Below are positions 15,788 to 24,060 of a stretch of 24,086 nucleotides of DNA, in pieces. This DNA comes from Clostridiales bacterium (GTDB lineage: Bacteria; Bacillota; Clostridia; Christensenellales; Aristaeellaceae), in the NCBI GenBank assembly GCA_004555535.1, contig SFHU01000077.1, forward strand, positions 1 to 24,086, written 5' to 3'. The notes under the pieces are model-generated. The model did no database searches, was not told the origin of the DNA, and saw only the letters and a program-made list of their open reading frames with translations. Positions within the stretch are counted from its first letter, which is position 1, and each line of letters opens with the position of its first letter. A program made the position numbers and the translations under genes.

Positions 15788-16084
15788 TCAATAGCGGGAC
15801 GCGCGGCGCGCGGCGTAGCACTCGCTGCAATAGATGGGTCGGTCGTTCTTCGGGATGAAAGGCACGCGAGTCGGGGCGCCACACTGCGCACAGGTGGTCT
15901 CGTACATTTCGCGCTGCTGAGCCTCACCGGTAGCCGGGCGGCTGTTCTTGCGGGCGATGCGGCAGGCCTTGCAGCGAGTCGGCTCATTCTGGAAGCCCTT
16001 CTCCGCATAGAACTCCTGCTCACCCGCGGTGAACACAAATTCCTGGCCACAGTCTTTGCAGGTCAACGTCTTGTCCTGATACAT
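15788..16084 (-). CDS. Small double zinc-ribbon protein (zf-trcl plus CxxC-x17-CxxC)
   Basis: The 98-aa protein has two four-cysteine metal sites. The first is C9, C12, C38, C41 around GQEFVFTAGEQEFYAEKGF, a pattern of the clostridial zinc-ribbon (zf-trcl) family. The second is C65, C68, C86, C89 with exactly 17 residues between the pairs, the CxxC-x17-CxxC pattern. The tail is basic (AARRASRY), suggesting contact with nucleic acid. No function is established for the family. The ATG at 16084 is chosen because GGAGGGG lies 8 bases upstream; an in-frame extension to 16153 would run into the structured leader RNA. It is transcribed from 16345-16373 through the leader RNA and ends at a strong terminator. 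Confidence 0.9.
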   Translation of the reverse strand: MYQDKTLTCKDCGQEFVFTAGEQEFYAEKGFQNEPTRCKACRIARKNSRPATGEAQQREMYETTCAQCGAPTRVPFIPKNDRPIYCSECYAARRASRY

Positions 16085-16115
16085 GGGATATTCCCCTCCG
16101 AAAAAAATAGAGATT

Positions 16116-16338
16116 GGCATGATCCAACCGGCTGACCTGGTCTTTGACCCCACACTCGCCGTCTGGAGCGTTCGCTCATACGCGTTTGCCGCGCCCCACT
16201 ACTAACCCTCTCAGAATCGCTTCTGGACGGACTTACCTCTAAGCCGCACCATGCTCCCCGGCGCTTTGGCCGGATTACGTGGATCGCTTTGCCTGCGACT
16301 GGCATCGACTTTCAACCACAGACCCGATATGATCATCC
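16116..16338 (-). ncRNA. Structured leader RNA, candidate raiA-motif RNA
   Basis: The 370-base gap between comFC and the zinc-ribbon gene holds a promoter followed by about 220 nt of dense structure. The 5' GGATGATC (16331-16338) pairs with the 3' GATCATGCC (16116-16124) with one bulged G, closing the molecule. Inside are CCGGC/GCCGG (16269-16273 with 16258-16262, loop CAAAGC), CAGAA/TTCTG with a GCGA tetraloop (16221-16225 with 16212-16216), a self-complementary GAGCGAACGCTC (16166-16177), GGTC/GACC, TGCC/GGCA and CTTA/TAAG hairpins, and a long-range CCGTC/GACGG pairing (16226-16230 with 16159-16163). Seven T (16101-16107) follow, then the next gene's ribosome site. Size, multi-branch form and position beside comFC fit the raiA RNA of clostridia; the identity is from recollection and untested. 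Confidence 0.65.
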
Positions 16339-16344
16339 TGCATT

Positions 16345-16373
16345 ATTATAAGCGGACAAAGGAAAAATTTCAA
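16345..16373 (-). promoter_or_regulatory. Sigma-A promoter of the structured RNA and zinc-ribbon gene
   Basis: On the minus strand TTGAAA (16368-16373) and a perfect TATAAT (16345-16350) are 17 bases apart. The expected start (about 16338-16339) coincides with the first base of the closing stem of the structured RNA. Confidence 0.9.
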
Positions 16374-16454
16374 GCGCTTTTAGAAAGTTTTTCACAATTT
16401 TGCCTGCTCTTTGTCGTTTTTCCGCTCTTTTTGTCCCCTCTTTTTCGGGAAAAG

Positions 16455-17168
16455 CTACCTGAAGCGCAGGAATCCGGGCAGCCCCTTCGCCTGATCCGGC
16501 GTGCGCGCAGCGACCAGCACGCCGACGCTCACGGCCCCGGCCTCAGAAAGCGCGCGCAGGGCCTCCCTCGCCGTCGCGCCCGTCGTACAGACGTCGTCGA
16601 CCAGCAGAATCCGCTTGCCGAGCACGCGTTCGTCGGCGCGCATGCAGCCGGCAATATTCCTCTCCCGCCCGCTCGCGGAGAGGGTCATCTGCGCGGGCCG
16701 GCTGTCCTCGCGTGTGAGCGCGTCCGCGCAGGGCAGGCCGCGCCGGACGGCGACCTCCTGCGCCAGGATCATCGCCTGGTTGTAGCCGCGCTCGCGCATG
16801 CGCCGGCGCGTCGTCGGAACGGGGACGACCAGTTCCTCCCCGCCCCGCTCAAGGCAGGCCATCGTCCGGGCAAGCGGCACGGCCGCCCTGCGCATGCCCT
16901 CAAACTTGAGCCCCAGGATCAGCCGCCGGGCCACGCCGTCATAGGGATACGCTGCGCGCACGCAGGCAAATTCCCCGGCAATCCCGCGCCGCTCCCCGCG
17001 CTCCGCCTCCGCCTGTTCAAGCGCCTGCTCCTCCAGCAGCGCGGCGCAGGTCATGCACAGGCCCTCTGCGTCCTGCGGCGGCAGCGCCCGGCCGCAGACC
17101 ATGCAGCCGACCTCCTGCGGAAAGATCCAGTCCTCCGCTGCGCTCAGCAGCCTCCTGATCCCCTTCAC
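16455..17168 (-). CDS. comFC: ComF family protein (ComFC-like phosphoribosyltransferase fold)
   Basis: The 237-aa protein has an N-terminal four-cysteine zinc site (C22, C25, C38, C41). It has a C-terminal type I phosphoribosyltransferase domain with the PRPP loop ILLVDDVCTTGAT (about 187-199) and the family stretch VPVPTTRRRMRERGYNQA. ComFC supports natural transformation and DNA uptake in Bacillota, although orthologues are also found in organisms not known to transform. The start is GTG, overlapping the recD2 stop in GTGA (4 bases), so the two are translationally coupled. No terminator is visible before the next promoter at 16345-16373, so read-through into the structured RNA is possible. 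Confidence 0.95.
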   Translation of the reverse strand: MKGIRRLLSAAEDWIFPQEVGCMVCGRALPPQDAEGLCMTCAALLEEQALEQAEAERGERRGIAGEFACVRAAYPYDGVARRLILGLKFEGMRRAAVPLARTMACLERGGEELVVPVPTTRRRMRERGYNQAMILAQEVAVRRGLPCADALTREDSRPAQMTLSASGRERNIAGCMRADERVLGKRILLVDDVCTTGATAREALRALSEAGAVSVGVLVAARTPDQAKGLPGFLRFR

Positions 17169-19381
17169 AGGCTGCTCACCTGCTCGAGCCGCCAGCGTAG
17201 CGCGCTGTAGCGGCGGCGGATGTTGGCGTTGGCGATCATCTGCTCGATGGCCGCCTCCCGCCCGACGAGCATGACCATCCTGCGCGCCCTCGTCACGGCG
17301 GTGTAGAGCAGGTTGCGCGTCAGCAGCATTGGCGGACCGCCAACGGCGGGCATCACGACGACCGGAAACTCGCTGCCCTGGCTCTTGTGGACGGAGATGC
17401 AGTAGGCCAGCTCGAGATCGTCGATGTCCCCGCCCTCATAGGTCGCCTCGCGGTCGTCGTCAAAGCGCACGGTGATCGTGCGCTCCTGCGCGTCGATCCC
17501 GCTGACGAAACCGATATCCCCGTTGAAGACGCCCTGCCCCTTCTCCCAGCCGAAGACGCCCTCCTTCTGCCATTCGAGCTGATAGTTGTTGCGCGTCTGC
17601 ATGACCTTGTCGCCCTCGCGGAAGGTTGTGTCCCCGCGCGTGCGCTCCTGCTTGCCCGGGGCGGACGGGTTGAAGCGCGATTGCAGCATCTGGTTGAGCG
17701 CATAGACGCCGCAGTCGCCCTTCTTCGTCGGCGAGAGCACCTGCATCTGCCGCACGGGATCCAGCCCCAGGAAGTTCGGCAGCCGCACGGCGCACAGCTC
17801 CACGATCCGCGCGGCCGCGTCCGCCGGGGAGCTCGCGCGCTCAAAGAAGAAGTCGCTCCCCTTCGCGTTGAGCCGGGGCGCTTCGCCGTGGTTGATCCTG
17901 TGCGCGTTGTAGACGATCATGCTCTTTTCGTCCTGCCTGAAGATCTCCGTCAGCCGCACGGAGGGCACGGCGCCGCTGTCCAGGATGTCCCGCAGCACGT
18001 TGCCCGCGCCGACGCTGGGCAGCTGATCCGCGTCGCCGACCATGATCAGCCGCGTGCCCGGCACGAGCGCGCGCAGCATCGAGCGCATCAGGAAGATGTC
18101 GACCATCGACATCTCGTCGACGATCAGCGTATCCAGCTCCAGCGGGTTGTCCTGCGTGCGGGCGAAGTCGCCCTCCTCGCCGCCGTACTCGAGCAGGCGG
18201 TGCAGCGTTTTGGCCTCCATGCCGCAGGCCTCGCTCATGCGCTTGGCGGCGCGTCCCGTCGGCGCAGCCAGCGCGATCTCCCCGCCGACGCTCAGCAGTC
18301 GGATGATGCACTTGATGATCGTCGTCTTGCCCGTGCCCGGGCCGCCGGTGATGACGGTCATGCCGCTTTTGACGGCCGTCTCGATCGCCAGCCGCTGCTG
18401 GGGGTGCAGCGTGATGCCCTCCATGCGCTCGATCTCGTCCAGCTGCGCCGTCAGGTCGTCGGTCATGCTCGCGGGCATCGCATCGAGCATCTCCCGCAGC
18501 CGCCGCGCGACCTCGCATTCCGCGCGGTAGGTCTGCGGCAGATAGACGGCCACCTCCGCCTCGCCGTCCTCGCGCGGCAGGATCTGCGCCGTGAGCTGAT
18601 GGTCGAGAATCAGGCTGTCGATCATCCGCTCGATCGCGTCCTCGTCGTTGCCCAGCAGGCGCCTCGCCGTCTCACAGAGCTCCGGCCGCGGCAGGTAGCA
18701 GTGTCCCGCGCTGCCCGTCGCCTCGGAGAGCGCGTATTTGATGCCCGCGCTCAGTCGGTATTCGCTGTCCCGCTCCACGCCCAGGGACGCGGCGATGCGG
18801 TCGGCAGTTTTGAAGCCGACGCCCTCGATGTCCTCGACGAGCCGGTAGGGGTTCTTCATGACGACCTGCTTGACATTTTCCCCGTATTGCTTGAAGATCT
18901 TCACCGCGAGCGCCGGCGTGATGCCATAGCTCTGCAAAAAGAGCATCGCCTCTCGCTGCTGCGCCTGCTCGGCGTAGCTCTCCTGAATCATTCTGGCGCG
19001 CTTTTCGCCGATGCCCGGCACCTCGAGCAGCCGCTCCGGCTCGGCATAGAGCACGTCGAGCGTCTTCTCGCCGAAGGCCTTAACCAGCAGCTTGGCCGTC
19101 GCCGGGCCGATGCCGCGGATCATCCCGCTGGAGAGGTATTTTTCGATGCCCGAGAGCGTCGTCGGCTTCTCGATCTCGCAGCTGTGCACCTTGATCTGCC
19201 GCCCATAGACGGGGTGCTCGACCCATTCGCCCGTGATGCGCAGCTTTTCCCCCGACGCGACTGGCGGCAGGATGCCCACAGCGGAGACGCGCGTGCGCCC
19301 CGTCCTGACGATCAGCACCGTATAGCCGTTTTCGTCGTTGCGAAAGACCGTCTCATCGGCAAAGGCCTCGATAACCTCCAT
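17165..19381 (-). CDS. recD2: RecD2-type 5'-3' DNA helicase (SF1B)
   Basis: RecD2 is a stand-alone RecD-like helicase with roles in repair and replication-fork maintenance; it is not part of a RecBCD complex. The 738-aa protein starts with an OB-like domain and tandem helix-hairpin-helix motifs (GMIRGIGPATAKLL, LLEVPGIGEKRA, IEGVGFKTAD). The helicase core follows, with Walker A GGPGTGKT (346-353), motif II VDEMSM, motif III GDADQLPSVGAGNV, and motifs V/VI in CISVHKSQGSEF and LYTAVTRARRM. Length is normal for Bacillota RecD2. The ATG at 19381 is 45 bases after the U32 gene stop, and the 3' end overlaps comFC. Confidence 0.97.
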   Translation of the reverse strand: MEVIEAFADETVFRNDENGYTVLIVRTGRTRVSAVGILPPVASGEKLRITGEWVEHPVYGRQIKVHSCEIEKPTTLSGIEKYLSSGMIRGIGPATAKLLVKAFGEKTLDVLYAEPERLLEVPGIGEKRARMIQESYAEQAQQREAMLFLQSYGITPALAVKIFKQYGENVKQVVMKNPYRLVEDIEGVGFKTADRIAASLGVERDSEYRLSAGIKYALSEATGSAGHCYLPRPELCETARRLLGNDEDAIERMIDSLILDHQLTAQILPREDGEAEVAVYLPQTYRAECEVARRLREMLDAMPASMTDDLTAQLDEIERMEGITLHPQQRLAIETAVKSGMTVITGGPGTGKTTIIKCIIRLLSVGGEIALAAPTGRAAKRMSEACGMEAKTLHRLLEYGGEEGDFARTQDNPLELDTLIVDEMSMVDIFLMRSMLRALVPGTRLIMVGDADQLPSVGAGNVLRDILDSGAVPSVRLTEIFRQDEKSMIVYNAHRINHGEAPRLNAKGSDFFFERASSPADAAARIVELCAVRLPNFLGLDPVRQMQVLSPTKKGDCGVYALNQMLQSRFNPSAPGKQERTRGDTTFREGDKVMQTRNNYQLEWQKEGVFGWEKGQGVFNGDIGFVSGIDAQERTITVRFDDDREATYEGGDIDDLELAYCISVHKSQGSEFPVVVMPAVGGPPMLLTRNLLYTAVTRARRMVMLVGREAAIEQMIANANIRRRYSALRWRLEQVSSL

Positions 19382-19426
19382 GGCGCGCCCTCCTTCGTGT
19401 GTTTTCCGCCGCTCTCCACGCTGGCG

Positions 19427-20659
19427 TCAGCAGTTCCTTCGGTTGCGCACAGGCCCGCGGAGCATGTCGCCCGCGTGCAGCTTTTCCCCGCAGGGCACGC
19501 GCACCCGCTGCCCCGGCACGTTCGCCGCGCGGATGTGCTCGCCCGTGCCCTCGACGGTGATGTCCTCCACCATGAGCGTTTCGCTGCCCGCCGGCGTGAC
19601 CGTTTCCAGCTCGTCGCCGACGAAAAAGCGGTTTTTCATCTCTACAAGCGCTTCGCCGCCCGACGCGTCGAGGACATAGCCCATGTATTCGGCCGCCTGC
19701 TCCGTGCCCACAGCCTCGCCGCAGACCTCGGGCTGCCCGAAATAGAAGCCCGTGTCGTAGGTTCTGTGGCTGATTTTGTCGAGCTCCGCGCGCAGGCTGT
19801 GCTTCTTTTCCTCAAATTCCTTCGGATCGCGCGCATAGGCGTCCATCGCCCGGCGGTACGCGCCGACGACCGTGCCGACATAGAGCTCGTTCTTCATCCG
19901 CCCTTCGATCTTGAAGCAGGCGACGCCGCTCTCCATCAGCCGCGGCAGATGCTTAAGCATGCACAGGTCGCGGCTGGAGAGGATCGCCGTGCCGCGCCCG
20001 TCCTCCTCGATGGGCAGATATTCGCCCGGACGCGAGCGCTCCTCAAGCGCATAGCTCCAGCGGCAGGGCTGGCTGCACGCGCCGCGGTTGGCGCTGCGCC
20101 CGTTTAAAAAGCTCGAGAGCATGCAGCGTCCGGAATAGGACATGCACATCGCGCCGTGGATGAACGTCTCCAGTTCGATCTCGCCGCGCAGCTCCTGCGC
20201 CATGCGCTCGATCTGCTCAAGCGTCAGCTCCCGCGCCAGCACAACGCGGCTCGCGCCCATCGCGCGATACACCCGCGCGCTCTCGCTGTTTGTCGTGTTC
20301 GCCTGCGTGCTGACGTGAATCGCAAGGCCCGGCGCCTCCCGGGCGATGCGTGCAATCGCGCCCAGATCGGAAACGATTACGGCGTCGACGCCTGCCTCCC
20401 TGGCCTCCCGCGCCGCGCGGACCATGCCCGGCAGGTCGCCGTCGGCGGCGAAGATATTGAGCGTCAGGTTGACCTGCGCCCCCGCGGCGTGCGCCAGCGC
20501 CGTCATGTCGGCAAGCGCCTGCCCGTCAAAATTGTCCGCCTGCGCGCGCAGGCCGTATTGCTTCGCCCCACAATAAACGGCGTCCGCGCCGAAGCGCAGC
20601 GCCGTCAAAAAGGGCCTTGTGCTGCCCGCCGGAGCGAGCAGCGCCGGCATGTCATTCAT
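19427..20659 (-). CDS. trhP: U32-family protein, probable tRNA 5-hydroxyuridine synthesis protein TrhP
   Basis: The 410-aa protein carries the U32 signature ETFIHGAMCMSYSGRCMLS (about 164-182) and further cysteines (GACSQPC) that fit iron-sulphur cluster binding. Bacterial members act in prephenate-dependent hydroxylation of tRNA U34 (TrhP) or of 23S rRNA (RlhA) rather than as peptidases. TrhP is favoured by context: in Bacillus the corresponding genes (yrrN, yrrO) lie just after mltG (yrrL) and trmR (yrrM). Here trmR is missing between them. The ATG at 20659 overlaps mltG by 8 bases; a second Met three codons later would also serve. Confidence 0.85.
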   Translation of the reverse strand: MNDMPALLAPAGSTRPFLTALRFGADAVYCGAKQYGLRAQADNFDGQALADMTALAHAAGAQVNLTLNIFAADGDLPGMVRAAREAREAGVDAVIVSDLGAIARIAREAPGLAIHVSTQANTTNSESARVYRAMGASRVVLARELTLEQIERMAQELRGEIELETFIHGAMCMSYSGRCMLSSFLNGRSANRGACSQPCRWSYALEERSRPGEYLPIEEDGRGTAILSSRDLCMLKHLPRLMESGVACFKIEGRMKNELYVGTVVGAYRRAMDAYARDPKEFEEKKHSLRAELDKISHRTYDTGFYFGQPEVCGEAVGTEQAAEYMGYVLDASGGEALVEMKNRFFVGDELETVTPAGSETLMVEDITVEGTGEHIRAANVPGQRVRVPCGEKLHAGDMLRGPVRNRRNC

Positions 20660-21851
20660 CGGTCAGCCCTCTGCTTCTGTCGTATTCCTCCCACAGCGGC
20701 CTGTACATCGCCACCGCTGCGTTGTGCTCCTCCAGCGTCTTGGAGAAGTGCAGCTCGCCGGAATCCGGGTCGGTCGAGCAGAAATACAGGTACTTCTGCG
20801 CGACATACTGCTCGTCCGGATAGAGCGCGGCGACGACCGCGTCCATCGACGGGTTGCAGATCGGGCCGACAGGCAGCCCCGTGCGCGTGTAGGTGTTATA
20901 GGCCGAGTCGACCGCCAGGTCGCTGTCGCTGAGCACCATCTTCTGCGAGCCGGAGACGTATTTGACCGTCACGTCTGAGCCCAGCGTCATGCCCTTTTTG
21001 AGCCGGTTGTGGAACACCGCGCTGACCTTGGCGAAATCGGCCGTCTTGGCCTCCTTCTCGATCATCGAGGCCAGCGTGAAGACCTCGTCCATCGTCATGC
21101 CCAGCTCCTGCGCCCGCTCGTCATAGCCAAGCAGATAGGCCGCCTCCGTCTGGGAAAGCAGGCGCTTGATGATCGTGTCCGCGCTCGAACTGGTGTAGAT
21201 CTCGTAGGTGTTGGGCGAGAGATAGCCCTCCAGCGCGTAGCGGCGGCTGCCCGCGTCGTCCTGCGCGAGGATCTCCTCGATGAAGTAGTAGCCGCTGTAG
21301 CTCTCGCCGCTGCGGCACAGCGAGAGGAATTCCTCCGTGTCCGAGAGGACGCCCTTTTCCTTCAGGTACTGCGCGACATCCTCCACCGTCCATCCGGGGA
21401 TGATCGTGATGGTCGTGGTCAGCGGCTTGCCGTCGCCGGAGACGAGCTGGTCGAGGATCTCCGTCGCGGACATGGCGCGGCTGAGCTCGTAGTCGCCGCT
21501 CTGGATCACCTGGCCCTTGCCCATGAAGTCGGCCATGTATTTGAAGACGGTGTGGTTGTGAATGAGCCCCGCTTCCTCCAGATTTTTCGCGACCGTGGAC
21601 AGCGAGCTGCCCGAGGCGACGGAGAAGGACTGTGTCTGCGCATCCTGCGCGTCGACGGGCGCGAAGAACATCTCGTCGAGCTTGCAGTAGAGCGTATACA
21701 CCAGCCCGCAGACGATCACGAACGACGCGGCAAACACGAGCACGGGCCGCAGCAGCTTCCAGATCCAGTCATACCAGAAAAAGCCGTAGCGCCGGCTTTC
21801 GTGCAGCTCCCGCTCGTCAAGCTCCCTCGCGCGCTTTTTCTTCTTAGCCAA
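20652..21851 (-). CDS. mltG: MltG, endolytic murein transglycosylase
   Basis: MltG cleaves nascent glycan strands and sets their length. The 399-aa protein has a charged cytoplasmic start (MAKKKKRARELDE), one membrane helix (about 35-57), a LysM-like region and the YceG catalytic domain. The catalytic glutamate is E265 in ASMIEKEA, and GLPVGPICNP is the other conserved stretch. The start is TTG (21849-21851) with GGAGG 8 bases upstream. An ATG inside that gap opens only a four-codon frame (ATG AAG CTT GGC TAA) and lies too close to the ribosome site. It is second in the operon that begins with the YlbF-like gene. Confidence 0.95.
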   Translation of the reverse strand: MAKKKKRARELDERELHESRRYGFFWYDWIWKLLRPVLVFAASFVIVCGLVYTLYCKLDEMFFAPVDAQDAQTQSFSVASGSSLSTVAKNLEEAGLIHNHTVFKYMADFMGKGQVIQSGDYELSRAMSATEILDQLVSGDGKPLTTTITIIPGWTVEDVAQYLKEKGVLSDTEEFLSLCRSGESYSGYYFIEEILAQDDAGSRRYALEGYLSPNTYEIYTSSSADTIIKRLLSQTEAAYLLGYDERAQELGMTMDEVFTLASMIEKEAKTADFAKVSAVFHNRLKKGMTLGSDVTVKYVSGSQKMVLSDSDLAVDSAYNTYTRTGLPVGPICNPSMDAVVAALYPDEQYVAQKYLYFCSTDPDSGELHFSKTLEEHNAAVAMYRPLWEEYDRSRGLTDE

Positions 21852-21875
21852 GCTTCATTCCTCCACGATTTGCCA

Positions 21876-22205
21876 TCAGTTCTTGTCGGGGATATCCAGC
21901 GTCACGCCCGCGGCGTCCGTCAGAATCTTGAAGACGTCCGCCAGCACCTTCTGCATCTGCATCTCCGCCATCAGGTAGGCCTGCACGTCGCTGTTCATGT
22001 ACAGCAGCGCGGCCAGCTGCTGGAAGCGCTGCATGTCCTCGCCGGGCATCTCGCCCGCCGCGCCGACCATGCTCATCTGCAGGCGCACCTGCAGCCGCTT
22101 GTATTCCTCCAGCAGCAGGCGGTTCGTCTCGTCGCTCATCGCGCGCTCGCGCAGCTCCCTGCTGATCTCAGCGGCCAGCGCGTGCGCCGTATCGTAAATG
22201 TTCAT
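21876..22205 (-). CDS. YlbF/YmcA family protein
   Basis: The 109-aa protein is all-helical in appearance, with the family's pattern in MNIYDTAHALAAEISRE and the later FQQLAALLYMNSDVQAYL. In Bacillus, YlbF, YmcA and YaaT form an iron-sulphur complex that guides RNase Y in mRNA processing and influences competence, sporulation and biofilm. Whether this copy is the YlbF or the YmcA orthologue cannot be decided, and no partner gene is in the window. It begins with ATG after GGGGGAG, 33 bases after a hairpin that ends the RNase J transcript. It precedes mltG by 24 bases. Confidence 0.85.
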   Translation of the reverse strand: MNIYDTAHALAAEISRELRERAMSDETNRLLLEEYKRLQVRLQMSMVGAAGEMPGEDMQRFQQLAALLYMNSDVQAYLMAEMQMQKVLADVFKILTDAAGVTLDIPDKN

Positions 22206-22237
22206 GTCATTCTCCCCCTGTTTTGCAAATCATGCTC

Positions 22238-22270
22238 AAAACAGACCGGCGAAATTGCTTTGCCGGCCCG
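22238..22270 (-). terminator. Terminator after ribonuclease J, probably leaky
   Basis: A 9-bp stem (22262-22270 with 22242-22250, with G-T pairs) is extended by AAA/TTT inside the loop. It is followed by only four T on the minus strand. On the plus strand five T follow. No separate promoter fits between it and the ylbF-like start at 22205, so read-through likely feeds the downstream operon. Confidence 0.7.
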
Positions 22271-22279
22271 GTTTTTATC

Positions 22280-23932
22280 TTATGTTTCCATGATGATCGG
22301 CAGGATCATCGGGTTGCGCTTGATCAGGTTGAAGAGGTAGGTATGCATCTCGTCCTTGATGCCGTTCTTGATGGAGGTCCAGTCACTCTGCTCGATGCGG
22401 TCGTAGCGCGCCAGCACGCTCAGGGCGACGTTGCGCGCGCCGGAGATCAGCTCCTCGTTCTCGCGCACATAGACGAATCCGCGGGAGATCAGCTCCGGAC
22501 CGGAGGTCAGCTTGCCCGTCTCCCGGCTCACGCCGACGACGACGATGATCAGTCCGTCCTGGGAGAGGTGCTTGCGGTCGCGCAGCACGACGTTGCCCAC
22601 GTCGCCCACGCCCAGGCCGTCGACCATGACCGAGCCGGTCGGGATCGGGCCCGTGATGCTCGCCTCGTCGTCGGAGAGCTCCAGCGCCTGCCCCAGCTCC
22701 AGGATGATGACGTTGTCCTCCGGCATGCCCAGCTCCATCGCCATCTGCGCGTGCCGGTGCAGCATCCTGTACTCGCCGTGCACCGGGATGAAGTATTTCG
22801 GCTTGACCAGCGTATGCACGAGCTTGAGCTCCTCCTGGCAGGCATGGCCGGAAACATGCACGTCGGCGATGCGGTTGTAGATGACCGTCGCGCCGCACTT
22901 GTAGAGCAGATCGATGATGTGGGAGACCATCAGCTCGTTGCCGGGAATCGGCGAAGCGGAGATGATGACCGTGTCGCCCTCGCGGATTTGCAGCTTGCGG
23001 TGCTCGCTGTTGGCCATGCGCGTCAGGCCGCTCATCGGCTCGCCCTGGCTGCCCGTGGTCAGCACGACGATCTCGTTGTCGTCATAGCAGTCCAGATCTC
23101 CGATCTCGATGTAGACGTCCTGCGGAATCTTGAGCTCGCCGATCTCCATCGCCAGCCGCGTCACGTTGACCATGCTGCGCCCGACAAAGCAGATTTTGCG
23201 CCCGAACTCGATACAGTTGTCGACCACCTGCTGAATCCTGTGCAGGTTGGAGGCGAACATCGCGATGATGATGCGCCCGGTCGCGTCCTTGAAGAGACTG
23301 TGGAACGTCTCCCCGATCTTGCGCTCGCTCATCGTGTAGCCCGCGCGCTCGATGTTCGTGGAATCCGCCAGCAGTGCCAGCACGCCCCGCGTGCCCCACG
23401 CGGCAAGCGTATTGAGGTCGGTCACTTCGCCGTCAATGGGCGTGTAGTCGATCTTGAAGTCGCCCGTCATGATGACCGTGCCCGCCGGGCAGGTGATGGC
23501 CATCGCCACCGCGCCCGCAATCGAATGGCTGACCTTGATGAACTGCACCGTGAACGCGCCGATACTCACGGTGTCCAGCGGCTTGATGACGTTGTACTGG
23601 ACACTTGAGATATTGTGCTCCGTCAGCTTTCCGCGTATGAGCGCGCAGGTCAGCTTCGTGCCGTAGATGGGTGCAGGCGCGTTCGGGAAGACATACGGCA
23701 GCGCGCCGATATGATCCTCGTGGCCATGCGTGATCAGATAGGCCCGAAGCCGCTCACGGTTGTTGGTCAGATATGTGACATCCGGAATGACCAGATCGAT
23801 GCCGAGCATATCCTGGCGCGGAAAGACGGAGCCGCAGTCGACCACGACGATATCGTCCCCGTATTCAAACGCCGTCATGTTCTTTCCGATCTCCCCAATG
23901 CCGCCCAGCGGGATGATTCTCAGCTTTCCCAT
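22280..23932 (-). CDS. rnjA: Ribonuclease J (metallo-beta-lactamase/beta-CASP)
   Basis: RNase J degrades and processes mRNA and rRNA, with 5'-exonuclease and endonuclease activity. The 550-aa protein has the zinc-binding motif H69-G-H71-E-D73-H74, then H136 (KVSHSI), D158 (MTGDFKID), the beta-CASP stretch with HVSGHA, and IPVHGEYRML. Length equals the Bacillus enzymes. Only one copy is visible, so it may be the sole RNase J or RnjA/RnjB cannot be told apart. The ATG at 23932 follows AAGGAGG. A leader of about 120 bases separates it from the promoter at 24061-24086. Confidence 0.96.
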   Translation of the reverse strand: MGKLRIIPLGGIGEIGKNMTAFEYGDDIVVVDCGSVFPRQDMLGIDLVIPDVTYLTNNRERLRAYLITHGHEDHIGALPYVFPNAPAPIYGTKLTCALIRGKLTEHNISSVQYNVIKPLDTVSIGAFTVQFIKVSHSIAGAVAMAITCPAGTVIMTGDFKIDYTPIDGEVTDLNTLAAWGTRGVLALLADSTNIERAGYTMSERKIGETFHSLFKDATGRIIIAMFASNLHRIQQVVDNCIEFGRKICFVGRSMVNVTRLAMEIGELKIPQDVYIEIGDLDCYDDNEIVVLTTGSQGEPMSGLTRMANSEHRKLQIREGDTVIISASPIPGNELMVSHIIDLLYKCGATVIYNRIADVHVSGHACQEELKLVHTLVKPKYFIPVHGEYRMLHRHAQMAMELGMPEDNVIILELGQALELSDDEASITGPIPTGSVMVDGLGVGDVGNVVLRDRKHLSQDGLIIVVVGVSRETGKLTSGPELISRGFVYVRENEELISGARNVALSVLARYDRIEQSDWTSIKNGIKDEMHTYLFNLIKRNPMILPIIMET

Positions 23933-24017
23933 TGGTCTTCGCCTCCTTCCGTTCTGTTCAAATGCATATAATATGTTTCAAAATCCACCTGCTTTGTACG
24001 CCAAGCGGACTGAAAAT

Positions 24018-24034
24018 GCGTAAAGCGAATACGC
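24018..24034 (-). other. Small hairpin in the ribonuclease J leader
   Basis: GCGTA (24030-24034 on the minus strand) pairs with TACGC (24018-24022) around a 7-base loop. The transcript's 5' leader is about 120 bases, long enough for autoregulation, but nothing else recognisable is seen in it. Confidence 0.4.
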
Positions 24035-24060
24035 CCGGGTGATCCTGAGTAATCAATTTT

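Noticed and set aside
16085..16153. In-frame N-terminal extension of the zinc-ribbon protein to 16153
   Set aside because: It lies in the structured RNA and T7 run, has no ribosome site, and the family begins at MYQDKTLTC.
16085..16374. T-box, SAM or cobalamin riboswitch in the comFC to zinc-ribbon gap
   Set aside because: None of the conserved core sequences (T-box TGGNACC, B12 box and similar) is present, and the downstream gene does not fit. A raiA-like element suits layout and context better.
23950..23980. Second ribonuclease J promoter around the TATTAT/TATATG run
   Set aside because: It is AT-rich, but no -35 lies at a usable distance. The TATAAT at 24061-24066 is much better.
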